In this document: one piece after another, positions 9,358-17,940 of the stretch
Layout of the letters: each line of letters begins with the position of its first letter
Numbering within the stretch: the stretch's first letter is position 1
From: Gemmatimonadota bacterium
Lineage (GTDB): Bacteria > Gemmatimonadota > Gemmatimonadetes > Gemmatimonadales > Gemmatimonadaceae
Assembly (NCBI GenBank): GCA_002737115.1
Contig: NSHR01000033.1
Coordinates: 1 to 41,920, forward strand
Direction of reading: 5' to 3'
DNA length: 41,920 nt
Notes under the pieces: generated by a model
What the model was told of the DNA's origin: nothing
What the model saw: the letters and a program-made list of their open reading frames with translations, nothing else
Database searches by the model: none
Position numbers and translations under genes: made by a program

Positions 9358-10328
9358 ATCGACACCTTTCCGTTGGTACGCTCTTCGAGCGGATGAAAGA
9401 GCCGCTCGAGCTTGAGCTGCTCGGGTCGGCAGCCGGTCTCGAGCGCGAGATCACGGGCCCGGAGGCGTCCAGCCCGGGGCTCGTCCTCGCCGGCTATCTC
9501 AATCGCTTTCCGTATCAGCGCATCCAGGTGCTCGGCGAAACCGAGATCACCTACCTGCAGTCGCTCAGCGAAGAGCTGCGCATCAGCCATCTCGAACAGT
9601 TCTTCGGCTTTCCGCTGCCGTGCGCCTTCATCACGAAGCAGCTCGAGCCGCCTGAGCCCTTGCTGCGGCTGGCCGAGGAAGCCGGCGTCGCGATTCTGCG
9701 CTCGCGCCTGAAAACGGCGGAGTTCTATCGTCTCATCAAGCCGTACCTCGCCGATCAGTTTGCGCCCACCACCACACTCCACGGCTCGCTCGCCGACGTG
9801 TACGGCGTCGGACTGTTCTTCACCGGCAAGAGTGGGATCGGCAAGTCGGAGTGCGTGCTTGATCTCGTCGAGCGGGGCCACCGCCTCGTGGCCGACGACC
9901 TCGTGTTCGTGTCGCGTCGCGGCAATGATGTACTCATCGGCAAAGGCCATGAGCTCCAGCGGCACTTCATGGAGATCCGCGGCGTCGGGCTGCTCGATGT
10001 GCCGGCGATCTTCGGCATTCATGCCGTGCGCCAGCAGAAGCGACTCGAAGTCGTCGTCGTGCTGGAAGAGTGGGACGCCGACGCCACCGTCGATCGCACG
10101 GGCCTCGACGTGCAGACGCAGGACATCCTCGGCGTCGAGGTCCCCAAGATCACCGTACACCTCAATCCCGGGAAGAACATCACCGTTATCGCCGAAGTCA
10201 TCGCAATGAACCATCTCTTGCGATACTATCGCGGCTATGATTCGGCCACGGCCTTCAACGAACGGTTGATCGGCCAGATGCGCCGGACGTCCGATGTCCA
10301 GCGATACCTGCAAGAGGATGATGAGTGA
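9354..10328 (+). CDS. hprK: HPr kinase/phosphorylase
   Basis: Bifunctional sensor enzyme that phosphorylates HPr on Ser46 with ATP or pyrophosphate and also removes that phosphate. It has 324 residues, near the typical 310-320. The Walker A loop is GKSGIGKS at 158-165. The HprK signature EIRGVGLLDVPAIFG is at 207-221. The His of LHG near 143 and the acidic VADDLV segment sit where the family has catalytic residues. The GTG start overlaps the glycosyltransferase stop by 4 nt. Six downstream PTS genes, including an HPr with H15 and S46 in canonical positions, show that its target is encoded in the same operon. Confidence 0.96.
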   Translation: MNRHLSVGTLFERMKEPLELELLGSAAGLEREITGPEASSPGLVLAGYLNRFPYQRIQVLGETEITYLQSLSEELRISHLEQFFGFPLPCAFITKQLEPPEPLLRLAEEAGVAILRSRLKTAEFYRLIKPYLADQFAPTTTLHGSLADVYGVGLFFTGKSGIGKSECVLDLVERGHRLVADDLVFVSRRGNDVLIGKGHELQRHFMEIRGVGLLDVPAIFGIHAVRQQKRLEVVVVLEEWDADATVDRTGLDVQTQDILGVEVPKITVHLNPGKNITVIAEVIAMNHLLRYYRGYDSATAFNERLIGQMRRTSDVQRYLQEDDE

Positions 10329-10752
10329 TGGGGACGCCTGCGTGAACACCACGACCGACACCGACGTCGCACCAGCGACCATCCGTGCCATCGTTGCCGG
10401 TCATGGATCGTTTGCGAGCGGCATCATCTCCGCCGTGGAACAGATTACCGGCAAGGGCGCCTCGTTTCTGGCGATGTCCAACACGGGGCTGGGCCTCGAT
10501 GACATTCAGGAAACGCTCGCGCGCGCGCTCGACCACTCCGGCGCGCACGTCATCTTTACCGACTTACCCGCCGGCAGCTGCACCATGGCCGTGCGACGCA
10601 TGATGCGGGCGCGCCCCGGGATCCTGTTAGTCACCGGGATCAACCTCTCCACGCTGCTCGACTTCGCCATGCAGGGCGCCAGCGATCCCGTCGTTGCCGT
10701 CAACGCCGCCCTCGAGCGCGGTCGTGTGTCGATGGCCGTCTACGGCGCCTGA
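10321..10752 (+). CDS. PTS mannose-family EIIA component
   Basis: Small cytoplasmic phosphocarrier accepting phosphate from HPr and passing it to EIIB. The phospho-site corresponds to His in AIVAGHGSFASG (H28 from ATG 10321), the usual THG motif appearing as GHG. FLAMSNTGLGLDDI, VIFTDLPAGSCTMAVRR and the ILLVTGINLSTLL segment match the mannose EIIA fold. Start is uncertain: ATG 10321 overlaps hprK by 8 nt, ATG 10318 directly follows AAGAGG, and GTG 10342 has GGGGA 7 nt upstream. The protein is a separate polypeptide here, as in many non-enteric mannose-type systems. Substrate unknown. Confidence 0.87.
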   Translation: MSDGDACVNTTTDTDVAPATIRAIVAGHGSFASGIISAVEQITGKGASFLAMSNTGLGLDDIQETLARALDHSGAHVIFTDLPAGSCTMAVRRMMRARPGILLVTGINLSTLLDFAMQGASDPVVAVNAALERGRVSMAVYGA

Positions 10753-10756
10753 ACCC

Positions 10757-11251
10757 ATGCCCATCGCGCTGTATCGCATCGACGATCGACTCATTCACGG
10801 GCAGGTCGTGGTCGGATGGGGACAACCGCTCGAACTCGGCTTCCTCGTGCTGGTCGATGACGAGGTCGCCGCCAGCGAATGGGAGCAAGAGCTCTACCGC
10901 ATGGGCGTCCCCCCGGAGATGTCCGTGCAGTTCTACACCGTCACGGATGCCGCCGCGCATCTCCCCGAGCTCCAAAAGCGTCCTGAGACAGGCATCGTGC
11001 TGGTGGGCGACATCGGCACCATGAGGCGACTCGTTGAGCAGTCCGACGGTCGCATTCGGGCCGTGAATGTGGGAGGCGTCCATCACGCAGCAGGTCGGGT
11101 GCAGCGTCTCCGCTTCGTGTTCCTCACGCCTGCCGAGGAGCAGGGGCTGCGCGATATTGCCGCGCTGGGGGTCGATGTCTCGGCGCAGGATGTCCCGAGT
11201 GCGCGCCCCGTGCCGCTCGGTGAACTGCTGGCGTCCACCACGGGCACCTGA
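10757..11251 (+). CDS. PTS mannose/sorbose-family EIIB component
   Basis: Receives phosphate from EIIA on a histidine and donates it to the sugar bound by EIIC-EIID. The protein has 164 residues. The signature ALYRIDDRLIHGQVVVGW at the N-terminus contains phospho-site H14, an essentially diagnostic motif for the family. VNVGGVHHAAGRVQRL and the LTPAEEQGL segment also fit. The ATG at 10757 is 4 nt after the EIIA stop; an open frame extends upstream but the motif position fixes this start. Its stop shares one base with the ATG of EIIC. Confidence 0.94.
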   Translation: MPIALYRIDDRLIHGQVVVGWGQPLELGFLVLVDDEVAASEWEQELYRMGVPPEMSVQFYTVTDAAAHLPELQKRPETGIVLVGDIGTMRRLVEQSDGRIRAVNVGGVHHAAGRVQRLRFVFLTPAEEQGLRDIAALGVDVSAQDVPSARPVPLGELLASTTGT

Positions 11252-11961
11252 TGGGCGCGTCATCGTGGTGGCTCGACGTCCTGCCGCTGTCGCTGCTCGC
11301 TGGTGTCATCGGGCTCGATGTGGTCAGCTTTCCACAAGCCATGATCTCGCGGCCAATCGTCGCCGCGACGCTGGGCGGCGCCCTCGTCGGTGCCCCGCTG
11401 GCGGGTCTCGTCTGTGGCGCGGCGCTCGAGTGTGTGGCCCTTGAAGCCCTGCCGGTCGGCGCTTCGCGCTATCCGGAGTGGGGCAGCGCGTCCGTCGTCG
11501 CCGGTGCCGTCGCCGCAACCGGCGCCACGGCTGGAGCAATGCCGTTGGCTGGGGCCTTCACGGTGGCCGTCGCGCTCGGGATCGCCACCGCCTGGATCGG
11601 CGGGCTCACCATGATCACGCATCGCCAGATCATCGCCAGCTTCGCCCGTCCGCGCCTTGATCAGCTCGCCGCCGGCAATCGCCAGACCGTGGTCGGCCTA
11701 CAGGTGTTCGGGATGACCCTCGATCTCGTCAGGGCCGCACTGCTGGGCGCGCTGTGCTTCGTTCCCGGGTATCTCCTGGCGGAACGCGTGAACGGCCGCT
11801 GGAGCGTCCCTGAGGACCTCTCGCGCGCAATCGTAGTGACGTGCGTGGCCGCGGTCGCCGCGGCCTCGGTGTGGAAGGACTTCCACACGATCCGTGGCAC
11901 CCGCCGACTGTTCCTGATCTCGCTGGCCGTGGGCACGCTCATGGTGGTGCTCGGTGCCTGA
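11251..11961 (+). CDS. PTS mannose/sorbose-family EIIC membrane component
   Basis: Inner-membrane permease part of the mannose-type PTS, 236 residues with about seven hydrophobic segments: residues 7-25, three glycine/alanine-rich segments between about 32 and 115, then near 150-170, 190-205 and 215-235. The characteristic region is GAALECVALEALPVGASRYPEWGSAS, the sorbose-IIC type re-entrant/sugar-path segment. The call depends on this plus its position between EIIB and EIID. TGATG coupling joins it to EIIB and the next gene starts 8 nt inside it. The sugar is not predictable. Confidence 0.88.
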   Translation: MGASSWWLDVLPLSLLAGVIGLDVVSFPQAMISRPIVAATLGGALVGAPLAGLVCGAALECVALEALPVGASRYPEWGSASVVAGAVAATGATAGAMPLAGAFTVAVALGIATAWIGGLTMITHRQIIASFARPRLDQLAAGNRQTVVGLQVFGMTLDLVRAALLGALCFVPGYLLAERVNGRWSVPEDLSRAIVVTCVAAVAAASVWKDFHTIRGTRRLFLISLAVGTLMVVLGA

Positions 11962-12790
11962 AGAACGGCTCGGGCAGGATGCCATGCACAGCGACACGGG
12001 CAGCATGCCCGCGGTGCCCGGCCTCGCGTCCGCACCGCAGATGCGCGCCAAACTGCGGCTCTCGATCTACCTGCGCTGTCTCGCCATTCAGGGCTCGTGG
12101 AACTACGAGATCCTCGTCGGGAACGGCGTCGGTTTTTGCGTGGAGCCCGCGCTGCGAGAGCTCCCTGGTGGCGTCGACGGGCAGCCGTACCGCGAGGCGT
12201 TGGCCCGTCAGTCGGTGTACTTCAACGCCCATCCCTACTTGGCGCCGCTTGCCATTGGTGCGCTCGCGCGAGCCGAGGTCGAGCAAGTCGCGCCGCAACG
12301 CATCGAACGCTTCCGGACAGCCCTGTGCGGCCCGCTCGGTAGTGTCGGCGATCGTTTGGTGTGGGCCGCCTGGTTGCCGGCGTGTTCGCTCGTCGCCCTG
12401 TTGCTCTTCGGCCTCGGCGCTTCGGCGCTGGCCGTCGTGCTCGGGTTCCTGATGTTGTATAACCTGGGGCATCTCGGGCTGCGCGACTGGGCCCTCCGTG
12501 CCGGCTGGCGGCACGGGATCCGTGTCGCGACCGCCCTCGGGCATCCCGTGCTGCAGCACGGTCCGCGCTACATTGGTCTGGTATCCGCCGTGTTGGGTGG
12601 ATTGGCGCTGCCCCTCGCGGTGCATCGTGCCATCGGTGGTACGGCTCCGCTCACTCCCATTCCCGTGGGCGTCGCCGTCGCGACGCCGCTGTTGGCCGTG
12701 CTCCTTGTGCGACGACAGGCGCACGCCGAGGGATGGCGCGTCGTCTTAGTCCTGCTCGTGGCCTTCGTCCTCTACTCGGTGGTCCGTTGA
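11954..12790 (+). CDS. PTS mannose-family EIID membrane component
   Basis: Second membrane subunit that forms the translocation complex with EIIC. The protein has 278 residues. Family hallmarks are SIYLRCLAIQGSWNYE near residue 40, the FNAHPYLAPLAIGALARAE motif and GPLGSVGDRLVWAAWLP. Hydrophobic segments follow near residues 137-160 and 205-275. The GTG at 11954 overlaps EIIC by 8 nt; ATG 11984 is a possible later start. Its TGA shares one base with the HPr ATG. All four EII functions are therefore encoded consecutively as separate polypeptides. Confidence 0.94.
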   Translation: MPEERLGQDAMHSDTGSMPAVPGLASAPQMRAKLRLSIYLRCLAIQGSWNYEILVGNGVGFCVEPALRELPGGVDGQPYREALARQSVYFNAHPYLAPLAIGALARAEVEQVAPQRIERFRTALCGPLGSVGDRLVWAAWLPACSLVALLLFGLGASALAVVLGFLMLYNLGHLGLRDWALRAGWRHGIRVATALGHPVLQHGPRYIGLVSAVLGGLALPLAVHRAIGGTAPLTPIPVGVAVATPLLAVLLVRRQAHAEGWRVVLVLLVAFVLYSVVR

Positions 12791-13056
12791 TGGCTGAACG
12801 ATCGGTTCAAATCGTGAATAAGCATGGACTCCATGCCCGGCCGGCGGCGGAAATGGTCAAGGCCGCGTCGCGCTTCAAGTGCGACATCACGATCTCGCGC
12901 GATGACCTTGAAGTGAACGGTAAGAGCATCATGGGCGTCATGATGCTTGCGGCGGAGTATGGAGCCATGATCACCTTGCGCGCGTCCGGGCCCGATGCCG
13001 AGGAGGCGCTGGAGTCACTGGCCGCGCTCGTAGCGGCGCGGTTCGGGGAGAACTGA
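12790..13056 (+). CDS. ptsH: Phosphocarrier protein HPr
   Basis: Central PTS phosphocarrier, 88 residues, the standard size. The catalytic histidine is H15 in NKHGLHARPAAEMV. The regulatory serine is S46 in NGKSIMGVMMLAAEYG, with the exact numbering seen in Gram-positive HPr. The presence of S46 in a good HprK context together with hprK six genes upstream indicates that this HPr is subject to ATP-dependent serine phosphorylation. The ATG shares a base with the EIID stop, and its own stop shares one with the ptsI ATG. A longer open frame starting at 12733 is not supported by the family alignment. Confidence 0.97.
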   Translation: MAERSVQIVNKHGLHARPAAEMVKAASRFKCDITISRDDLEVNGKSIMGVMMLAAEYGAMITLRASGPDAEEALESLAALVAARFGEN

Positions 13057-14825
13057 TGCAGTCCGTGCTCCGCGGCATTCCGGCGTCACCGGGCATCGTC
13101 GTCGGACCCGTGCACCTCCTGCGCTGGGAGGTGCCCGAAGTGAGTCATCGCCTCATCGCGGATGAGGCCATCGATGCGGAACTCGTCCGGTTGCACGTGG
13201 CCTTCGAACGGGCCCGCGATCGCCTGCGGCAGCTGCGCGCGCGCGCGGAGCAGCAAGTAGGGCCCGAGGAAGCGGCGATCTTCGATGTGCAGGTCTCCAT
13301 CCTCGATGACGGCGAACTCACGCGCGCCACGGAAGCCCTGATTCGCCAGAATCTCGGGGCGGAGAAGGCTTTCGATCTCGTGCTGCTGGAATGGCGGCAG
13401 CGTTTCGCGCGGCACTCGGCGCCGATGCTGCGCGAGAAAGTCGGCGATCTCATGGACGTGCACATCCGCGTGCTCTCCCTGCTGCTCGATCTCCCCGATC
13501 ATGACCCGGTCGATGTGCCGCCCGGCGCGAACGCGATTCTCGTCACGCACGACCTTACGCCGTCGCTCACGCTGCAGCTCGATCGCAACTGCATCTCGGC
13601 CATCGCAACCGAGGCGGGCACCGCCACCGCGCACGTCGCGATCCTGGCGCGCTCGCTCGGGCTGCCGGCCGTCGTCGGCCTGCGCAACGCACTGTCCTTC
13701 CTCGTGCCGGGGCAGATCGCCATCCTCGACGGCAACGAAGGCACGTTGCTCATCGCGCCCTCCGACCACGAACTCGAGGACGCCCGGCTCCGCGTCGAGC
13801 AGGAGGCCGGCCGCGTCGACGAGATGCGAGAAATCGCGCACAGCGACGCGATCACGACCGACGGAGTCCGCATGGTCATTCGCGCCAATGTCGACATCCC
13901 CGACGAAGCGGAGATGGGCGCGACCAGCGGCGCCGATGGCGTGGGCCTCATGCGCACCGAGTTCCTCGTCGTCGGCCGCGCCACCATGCCCGATGAAGAA
14001 GAACAGTACAAGGCGTACAAAAAAGTCATTCAGGCGTTCGGCGCGCGGCCCGTGATCATCCGCACCTTCGACGTGGGCGGTGATAAGCTGCCCGTCGGGG
14101 GATTCCCGACCGAGGCCAATCCGTTCCTCGGCTGGCGGGCGATCCGCATGTGCCTCGATGAAAGTGAGCTGTTCAAGGTGCAGCTCCGCGCGCTGCTGCG
14201 GGCGGGCGTGCACGGCGATCTGCGCATCATGTTGCCGCTCGTCGTCACCGTCGACGAAGTCCGGGAAACGCGTCAGCTCATCGGCGAAGCCGTGGCCGAA
14301 CTCGCCGAGCGCCGTATTCCGTTCCGCGCCGATGTCCCGCTGGGCGTGATGGTCGAAACGCCGGCCGCCGCAATTGCCTGCGATACACTCGTGCGCGACG
14401 TCGACTTCTTCAGCATCGGGTCCAACGACCTCGTGCAGTACACGCTCGCCGTCGATCGTGGCAATGCGAACCTGGCCCCGCGCTTCACCCCATTCCATCC
14501 GGCGGTCCTGCGCCTCATCGCCAAAGTGCAGGTCACCGGCGCCGCGCACGGCATCGATGTCTGCGTCTGCGGCGAAATGGGCTCGCAACCATTGGCCGTC
14601 TTCGCCCTCATGGGACTCGGCATTCGGCAGTTGAGCGTGGCCCCGCGGGCCGTCGGTGAAGTGAAGCGCGTCATTCGCAGTGTGCGTATGGCCGCGGCGC
14701 AGGATGCAGCGCAGGCCGCACTCGCCGCCGGGACCGCGCGTGAGGCGGAAACATTGCTGCGGCGGCGCTTGCGCACGGAACTCGATGCGGCCGCCCAGTC
14801 GGGCGGGTTGCCCGCACTTTCGTAG
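13056..14825 (+). CDS. ptsI: PTS enzyme I (phosphoenolpyruvate-protein phosphotransferase)
   Basis: Transfers phosphate from phosphoenolpyruvate to HPr. The protein has 589 residues, close to the usual 570-580. The N-terminal HPr-binding domain is followed by the phosphohistidine domain with H193 in TEAGTATAHVAILARSLGLPAVVG. The PEP-binding barrel shows MRTEFLVVGR, GGDKLPVGGF, NPFLGWRAIRMCL, FSIGSNDLVQYTLAVDRGN and the active Cys region CVCGEMGSQP. A short Ala/Arg-rich tail extends the C-terminus. It is the last gene of the tightly overlapped block; a 54-nt gap follows. Confidence 0.97.
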   Translation: MQSVLRGIPASPGIVVGPVHLLRWEVPEVSHRLIADEAIDAELVRLHVAFERARDRLRQLRARAEQQVGPEEAAIFDVQVSILDDGELTRATEALIRQNLGAEKAFDLVLLEWRQRFARHSAPMLREKVGDLMDVHIRVLSLLLDLPDHDPVDVPPGANAILVTHDLTPSLTLQLDRNCISAIATEAGTATAHVAILARSLGLPAVVGLRNALSFLVPGQIAILDGNEGTLLIAPSDHELEDARLRVEQEAGRVDEMREIAHSDAITTDGVRMVIRANVDIPDEAEMGATSGADGVGLMRTEFLVVGRATMPDEEEQYKAYKKVIQAFGARPVIIRTFDVGGDKLPVGGFPTEANPFLGWRAIRMCLDESELFKVQLRALLRAGVHGDLRIMLPLVVTVDEVRETRQLIGEAVAELAERRIPFRADVPLGVMVETPAAAIACDTLVRDVDFFSIGSNDLVQYTLAVDRGNANLAPRFTPFHPAVLRLIAKVQVTGAAHGIDVCVCGEMGSQPLAVFALMGLGIRQLSVAPRAVGEVKRVIRSVRMAAAQDAAQAALAAGTAREAETLLRRRLRTELDAAAQSGGLPALS

Positions 14826-14836
14826 CGGACTAGTGT
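14808..14836 (+). promoter_or_regulatory. Possible promoter for metK
   Basis: TTGCCC (14808-14813) and TAGTGT (14831-14836) are separated by exactly 17 bp. The boxes resemble other promoters proposed in this window (TTGnnn, 17 bp, TAnnnT). Transcription would start near 14843, about 37 nt before the metK GTG. The -35 box lies in the end of ptsI. Only the TTG and the TA...T positions match a consensus, so this is tentative. Confidence 0.4.
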
Positions 14837-14838
14837 AC

Positions 14839-14865
14839 GCGAGACCCTCTCGCACGAACCTTTTT
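14839..14865 (+). terminator. Weak candidate terminator after ptsI
   Basis: A 6-bp stem GCGAGA/TCTCGC with a 3-nt CCC loop (14839-14853) is followed after 7 nt by five T residues (14861-14865). The stem is short and the T run is displaced, so attenuation rather than full termination is the most that can be suggested. Confidence 0.25.
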
Positions 14866-14879
14866 ACCCAGAGTGCTGC

Positions 14880-16052
14880 GTGGCCGATCGTCACCTGTTT
14901 ACGTCGGAGTCCGTCACCGAAGGACATCCGGACAAAATCGCGGATCAGATTTCGGATGCCGTGCTCGACGCGATTCTGGCCAAGGATCCCGCGGCGCGCG
15001 TTGCCTGTGAGACCTTGGTTACGACCGGCCTGGTGGTGATCGCCGGCGAGATTACAACGACCGCCTACGTGCCGCTGCCGGATATTGTGCGCAAGACGAT
15101 CGAAGGGATCGGCTACACCGACGCCAACTTCGGCTTCGACAACAAGACCTGCGCCGTCATGAGCACGATCGACGCGCAGTCGCCCGACATTTCGCAGGGC
15201 GTGGACACCGGCGGCGCCGGCGACCAGGGGATGATGTTCGGCTACGCGACCGACGAAACGGCCGAACTCATGCCGTTGCCGATCCAACTCGCGCACGCCC
15301 TTACGCACCGCCTGGCGGCGCTGCGCAAAGACGGCTCGCTGCCCTGGCTCCGCCCCGACGGCAAGGCGCAGGTCTCGGTGATCTACGAAGGGGATCGCCC
15401 CATCGCCGTCGATACGGTCGTGATTTCCACCCAGCATGACGAGAAGGTCTCGAACACCAAGCTCCGCCGCGCCATCCTCGACGACGTCATCATGGCGACG
15501 ATCCCCGAGGAGTACCTGCCCAAGCGCCTCAAGACCCACATCAACCCCACCGGCCGCTTCGTCATCGGCGGCCCGCAGGGTGATGCCGGTCTGACCGGAC
15601 GCAAGATCATCGTCGATACCTACGGTGGCATGGGGCGTCATGGCGGCGGCGCCTTCAGTGGCAAGGATCCGTCCAAGGTCGATCGCTCGGCCTGCTACGC
15701 CGCGCGCTGGGTCGCCAAGAACATCGTGGCCGCGAAGCTCGCCACGCGGTGCGAGGTGCAGGTGGCCTACGCGATCGGTGTCGTGCAGCCGGTCTCGGTG
15801 TATGTCCAGACATTCGGCACCGGCGTGGTGTCCGATCGCGCCATCGAAGCGGCGGTGAATGCGGTGTTCGACCTCACGCCGCGCGGTATCACGCGCGATC
15901 TGGATCTGCGCAAGCCGATCTATCAGGCCACCGCCGCCTACGGGCACTTCGGTCGCCGTCCGGAAACCATCGGCCGCGGCCGTTCCGCCCGGACCACGTT
16001 TACGTGGGAACGCACCGACCGCGTCGCGGCGCTCAAGCGCGCGATTCGGTGA
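14880..16052 (+). CDS. metK: S-adenosylmethionine synthetase
   Basis: Makes S-adenosylmethionine from methionine and ATP. The protein has 390 residues, normal length. The N-terminus contains [20 protein letters not shown] with the ATP-binding HPDK. Other blocks are [13 protein letters not shown], the loop [29 protein letters not shown] and [16 protein letters not shown] (the phosphate-loop signature), and [10 protein letters not shown]. The GTG at 14880 places the motif at the family's usual distance from the N-terminus. No SAM riboswitch could fit in the 54-nt upstream gap. Confidence 0.97.
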   Translation: MADRHLFTSESVTEGHPDKIADQISDAVLDAILAKDPAARVACETLVTTGLVVIAGEITTTAYVPLPDIVRKTIEGIGYTDANFGFDNKTCAVMSTIDAQSPDISQGVDTGGAGDQGMMFGYATDETAELMPLPIQLAHALTHRLAALRKDGSLPWLRPDGKAQVSVIYEGDRPIAVDTVVISTQHDEKVSNTKLRRAILDDVIMATIPEEYLPKRLKTHINPTGRFVIGGPQGDAGLTGRKIIVDTYGGMGRHGGGAFSGKDPSKVDRSACYAARWVAKNIVAAKLATRCEVQVAYAIGVVQPVSVYVQTFGTGVVSDRAIEAAVNAVFDLTPRGITRDLDLRKPIYQATAAYGHFGRRPETIGRGRSARTTFTWERTDRVAALKRAIR

Positions 16053-16064
16053 TCCGCCGCGGCG

Positions 16065-16095
16065 CACCGCTCCGTACCACGCGTGCGGAGCGGTG
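16065..16095 (+). terminator. Hairpin after metK, terminator-like
   Basis: A 10-bp perfect stem, CACCGCTCCG (16065-16074) with CGGAGCGGTG (16086-16095), can be extended inward by three more pairs to leave a 5-nt loop. It sits 13 nt after the metK stop. No T run follows, so it may act with Rho, pause transcription or protect the metK 3' end. Confidence 0.4.
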
Positions 16096-16146
16096 TGTTA
16101 CGCCTACGGCGGGTCGTCTTCGCAGTCGATTGCACGAGGAGCAACG

Positions 16147-16662
16147 ATGATGGTCGAAGTCACGGTGGCCCGGCTTGGGCTCGATAGTGCGACCAATTCC
16201 TATGTCGTCGTGCTCCGCGAGCGGGGGGGGCGGCGCCTCTTGCCCATCTGGATCGGGCAGCCGGAAGCGGAATCGATCGCGATGCAGATGAATCAGGTGA
16301 AGCGCGAACGGCCGATCACCCACGATCTCTGCCAATCCCTGATCATCGGACTCGGTGGCACCCTGCGCCGCGTCTCCATCACCCGCGTGCAAAAGAGCAC
16401 CTACTACGCGGAGATGCAGATCGAAGGCCCAACGGGCGTCGTCGAAGTCGATGCCCGTCCGTCCGACAGTATCGCCATTGCGCTGCGACTCGATGCGCCG
16501 ATCTTTGCGCCATCCTCGCTGCTCACTACGCTTGACGACACGGCGGAGGCCGAGGGGGAAGAGCTCTCCGTCGACCCGCCCGACAGCGAACTGACGGCCG
16601 AACAACTCAAGGCATATCTCGAGAATCTGCGGCCGGAAGATTTCGGCAAGTTCTCACCATGA
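16147..16662 (+). CDS. Bifunctional nuclease-family protein (DUF151)
   Basis: Member of the BFN/DUF151 family, whose plant and bacterial representatives have been described as DNase/RNase-like. The protein has 171 residues. The N-terminal block EVTVARLGLDSATNSYVVVLRE, LLPIWIGQPEAESIAMQ and VDARPSDSIAIALRLDAPIF are the conserved family segments. The C-terminus carries an acidic linker and ends in a helix, ELTAEQLKAYLENLRPEDFGKF. ATG 16147 and ATG 16150 are adjacent; GAGGAG at 16136-16141 suits either, the second slightly better. The stop overlaps the next ATG by 4 nt. Confidence 0.9.
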   Translation: MMVEVTVARLGLDSATNSYVVVLRERGGRRLLPIWIGQPEAESIAMQMNQVKRERPITHDLCQSLIIGLGGTLRRVSITRVQKSTYYAEMQIEGPTGVVEVDARPSDSIAIALRLDAPIFAPSSLLTTLDDTAEAEGEELSVDPPDSELTAEQLKAYLENLRPEDFGKFSP

Positions 16663-17909
16663 CGTCTCTGCTCTCCACCCCGATCGTCCAACGCGTGTCC
16701 CGACTCCCGTCGTTTCTCCGATTGCTCGCGCTGACGCTCGTCGTCGCCTCCGTGTCGGTGAGCATGTCCGCCTCCGCCCTCCACGCGCAGCCGCGCTCCG
16801 TTGACGGTCGCGTGCGTCGCCCCGTCCGTGTCAACGCGGACTCCACCGGTATGGGGCCCGCCGTCGGGACCTGGGTTACGTTGCATCGCGTCGGCAAGGA
16901 CACCGCCGGACCCATCGATTCCATTCGCACCGACGGGCAGGGACACTATCGCTTTCGATGGACGCCCTTCGGCACGGCCGACGGGGTGTACTTCGCGTCG
17001 ACGACGTGGGGCGGCATTGCCTATTTCACGCCGCCGCTCAAGAACCTCGACGCACGAGGTGATGACGCCGAGATCACGGTCTTCGACACCACGTCGGTGC
17101 GCTTTCAGCTCACGGTGAAGGGTCGGCACTTGATCGTCGGGAAGGCCGATACCACACAGTTCCGTACGGTCATCGAGGTGTTCGAACTGTCCAACGACAG
17201 CTTGCGTACGCTCGTGGCAACCGACACCACCTTGCCCATGCCCACGTGGAGTATCTCCATTCCGGCATCGGCCCTCGATGTGCGTGCGAACGAAGGGGAA
17301 ATCTCACCAGACGCCTTTGTCGCGGGCTCCGGTCGCGTGTCCGTCTATGCGCCGATCGCGCCGGGTATTAAGCAGGTGGCGTTCTCGTATAAGGTGCCGA
17401 TCAGCAGCTTCCCGCTGTCCATGCGGGCTGAGGGTGGGGCGGTCGTGTTCGAAGTGCTGCTCGAAGAGCCGGAAGGCTTCGTCACCGGCAAAGGCTTCGC
17501 CAACGTCGATCCCGTCACGCTCGAGGGGCGCAACTTCCGGCGGTTCTTGTCGCAGGACGTGCAGTCGAATGCGGAACTCATCATCGAGCTGCCCTCGTCG
17601 GGGGCACCCGCGCGCAATCTGTATATCGCAGGACTGCTGCTCGCCATCGGCCTGCTCATGATGGTCGTGCTGATGCGCTCCATGCAGCGCCGTGCCGCCA
17701 GTCGTGTCGCGGTCGAGCCCACGCTGCGCCCGCGCGAATCCAATGCGCCCATCCACGAACGACTCGCCCAAGAGATCGCGGCGCTTGATGAATCGTACGC
17801 CCGCATCGCCCAGCCGTCGGAGACCGTCCAGAAGGCGTACGAGACCCGTCGCCGCGAACTGAAGGGCGCCCTCGGCGCAGCGCTTGCCGACGCGGCGATG
17901 CCAACGTAG
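16659..17909 (+). CDS. Exported single-pass membrane protein of unknown function
   Basis: A 416-residue protein. An N-terminal signal peptide (basic n-region, hydrophobic LRLLALTLVVASVSVSMSASA, cut near LHAQ) is followed by a carboxypeptidase-regulatory-like beta domain (about residues 40-130: VDGRVRRPV, IRTDGQGHYRFRW). Further beta-rich sequence follows, then a transmembrane helix near NLYIAGLLLAIGLLMMVVLM (about 321-340). The cytoplasmic tail contains LAQEIAALDESYARIAQPS and YETRRRELKGAL. This resembles the short helical tails of membrane proteins linked to cytochrome-c biogenesis, but that likeness is weak. The ATG overlaps the nuclease-family gene by 4 nt. Function not assigned. Confidence 0.75.
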   Translation: MTSLLSTPIVQRVSRLPSFLRLLALTLVVASVSVSMSASALHAQPRSVDGRVRRPVRVNADSTGMGPAVGTWVTLHRVGKDTAGPIDSIRTDGQGHYRFRWTPFGTADGVYFASTTWGGIAYFTPPLKNLDARGDDAEITVFDTTSVRFQLTVKGRHLIVGKADTTQFRTVIEVFELSNDSLRTLVATDTTLPMPTWSISIPASALDVRANEGEISPDAFVAGSGRVSVYAPIAPGIKQVAFSYKVPISSFPLSMRAEGGAVVFEVLLEEPEGFVTGKGFANVDPVTLEGRNFRRFLSQDVQSNAELIIELPSSGAPARNLYIAGLLLAIGLLMMVVLMRSMQRRAASRVAVEPTLRPRESNAPIHERLAQEIAALDESYARIAQPSETVQKAYETRRRELKGALGAALADAAMPT

Positions 17910-17912
17910 CTT
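17884..17912 (+). promoter_or_regulatory. Probable promoter of the cobalamin operon
   Basis: TTGCCG (17884-17889), 17-bp spacer, TAGCTT (17907-17912). The boxes lie at the very end of the upstream gene and would start transcription near 17919, about 25-40 nt before the conserved cobalamin riboswitch core. The -10 box has the TAnCTT form seen at other promoters in this window. Confidence 0.5.
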
Positions 17913-17940
17913 CTCCCTGTCGCGCATTCCGCGCGTCGGA

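Noticed and set aside
10318-10345. Fusion of hprK with EIIA
   Set aside because: The genes are in different frames with an 8-nt or smaller overlap; both proteins have complete family boundaries.
14826-14879. SAM riboswitch before metK
   Set aside because: Only 54 nt are available and no SAM-box motif is seen.
13086-16067. Very long minus-strand open frame opposite ptsI and metK
   Set aside because: It mirrors two strongly recognised genes, its translation shows Arg/His/Asp-rich composition without family motifs, and high GC makes long antisense frames common.
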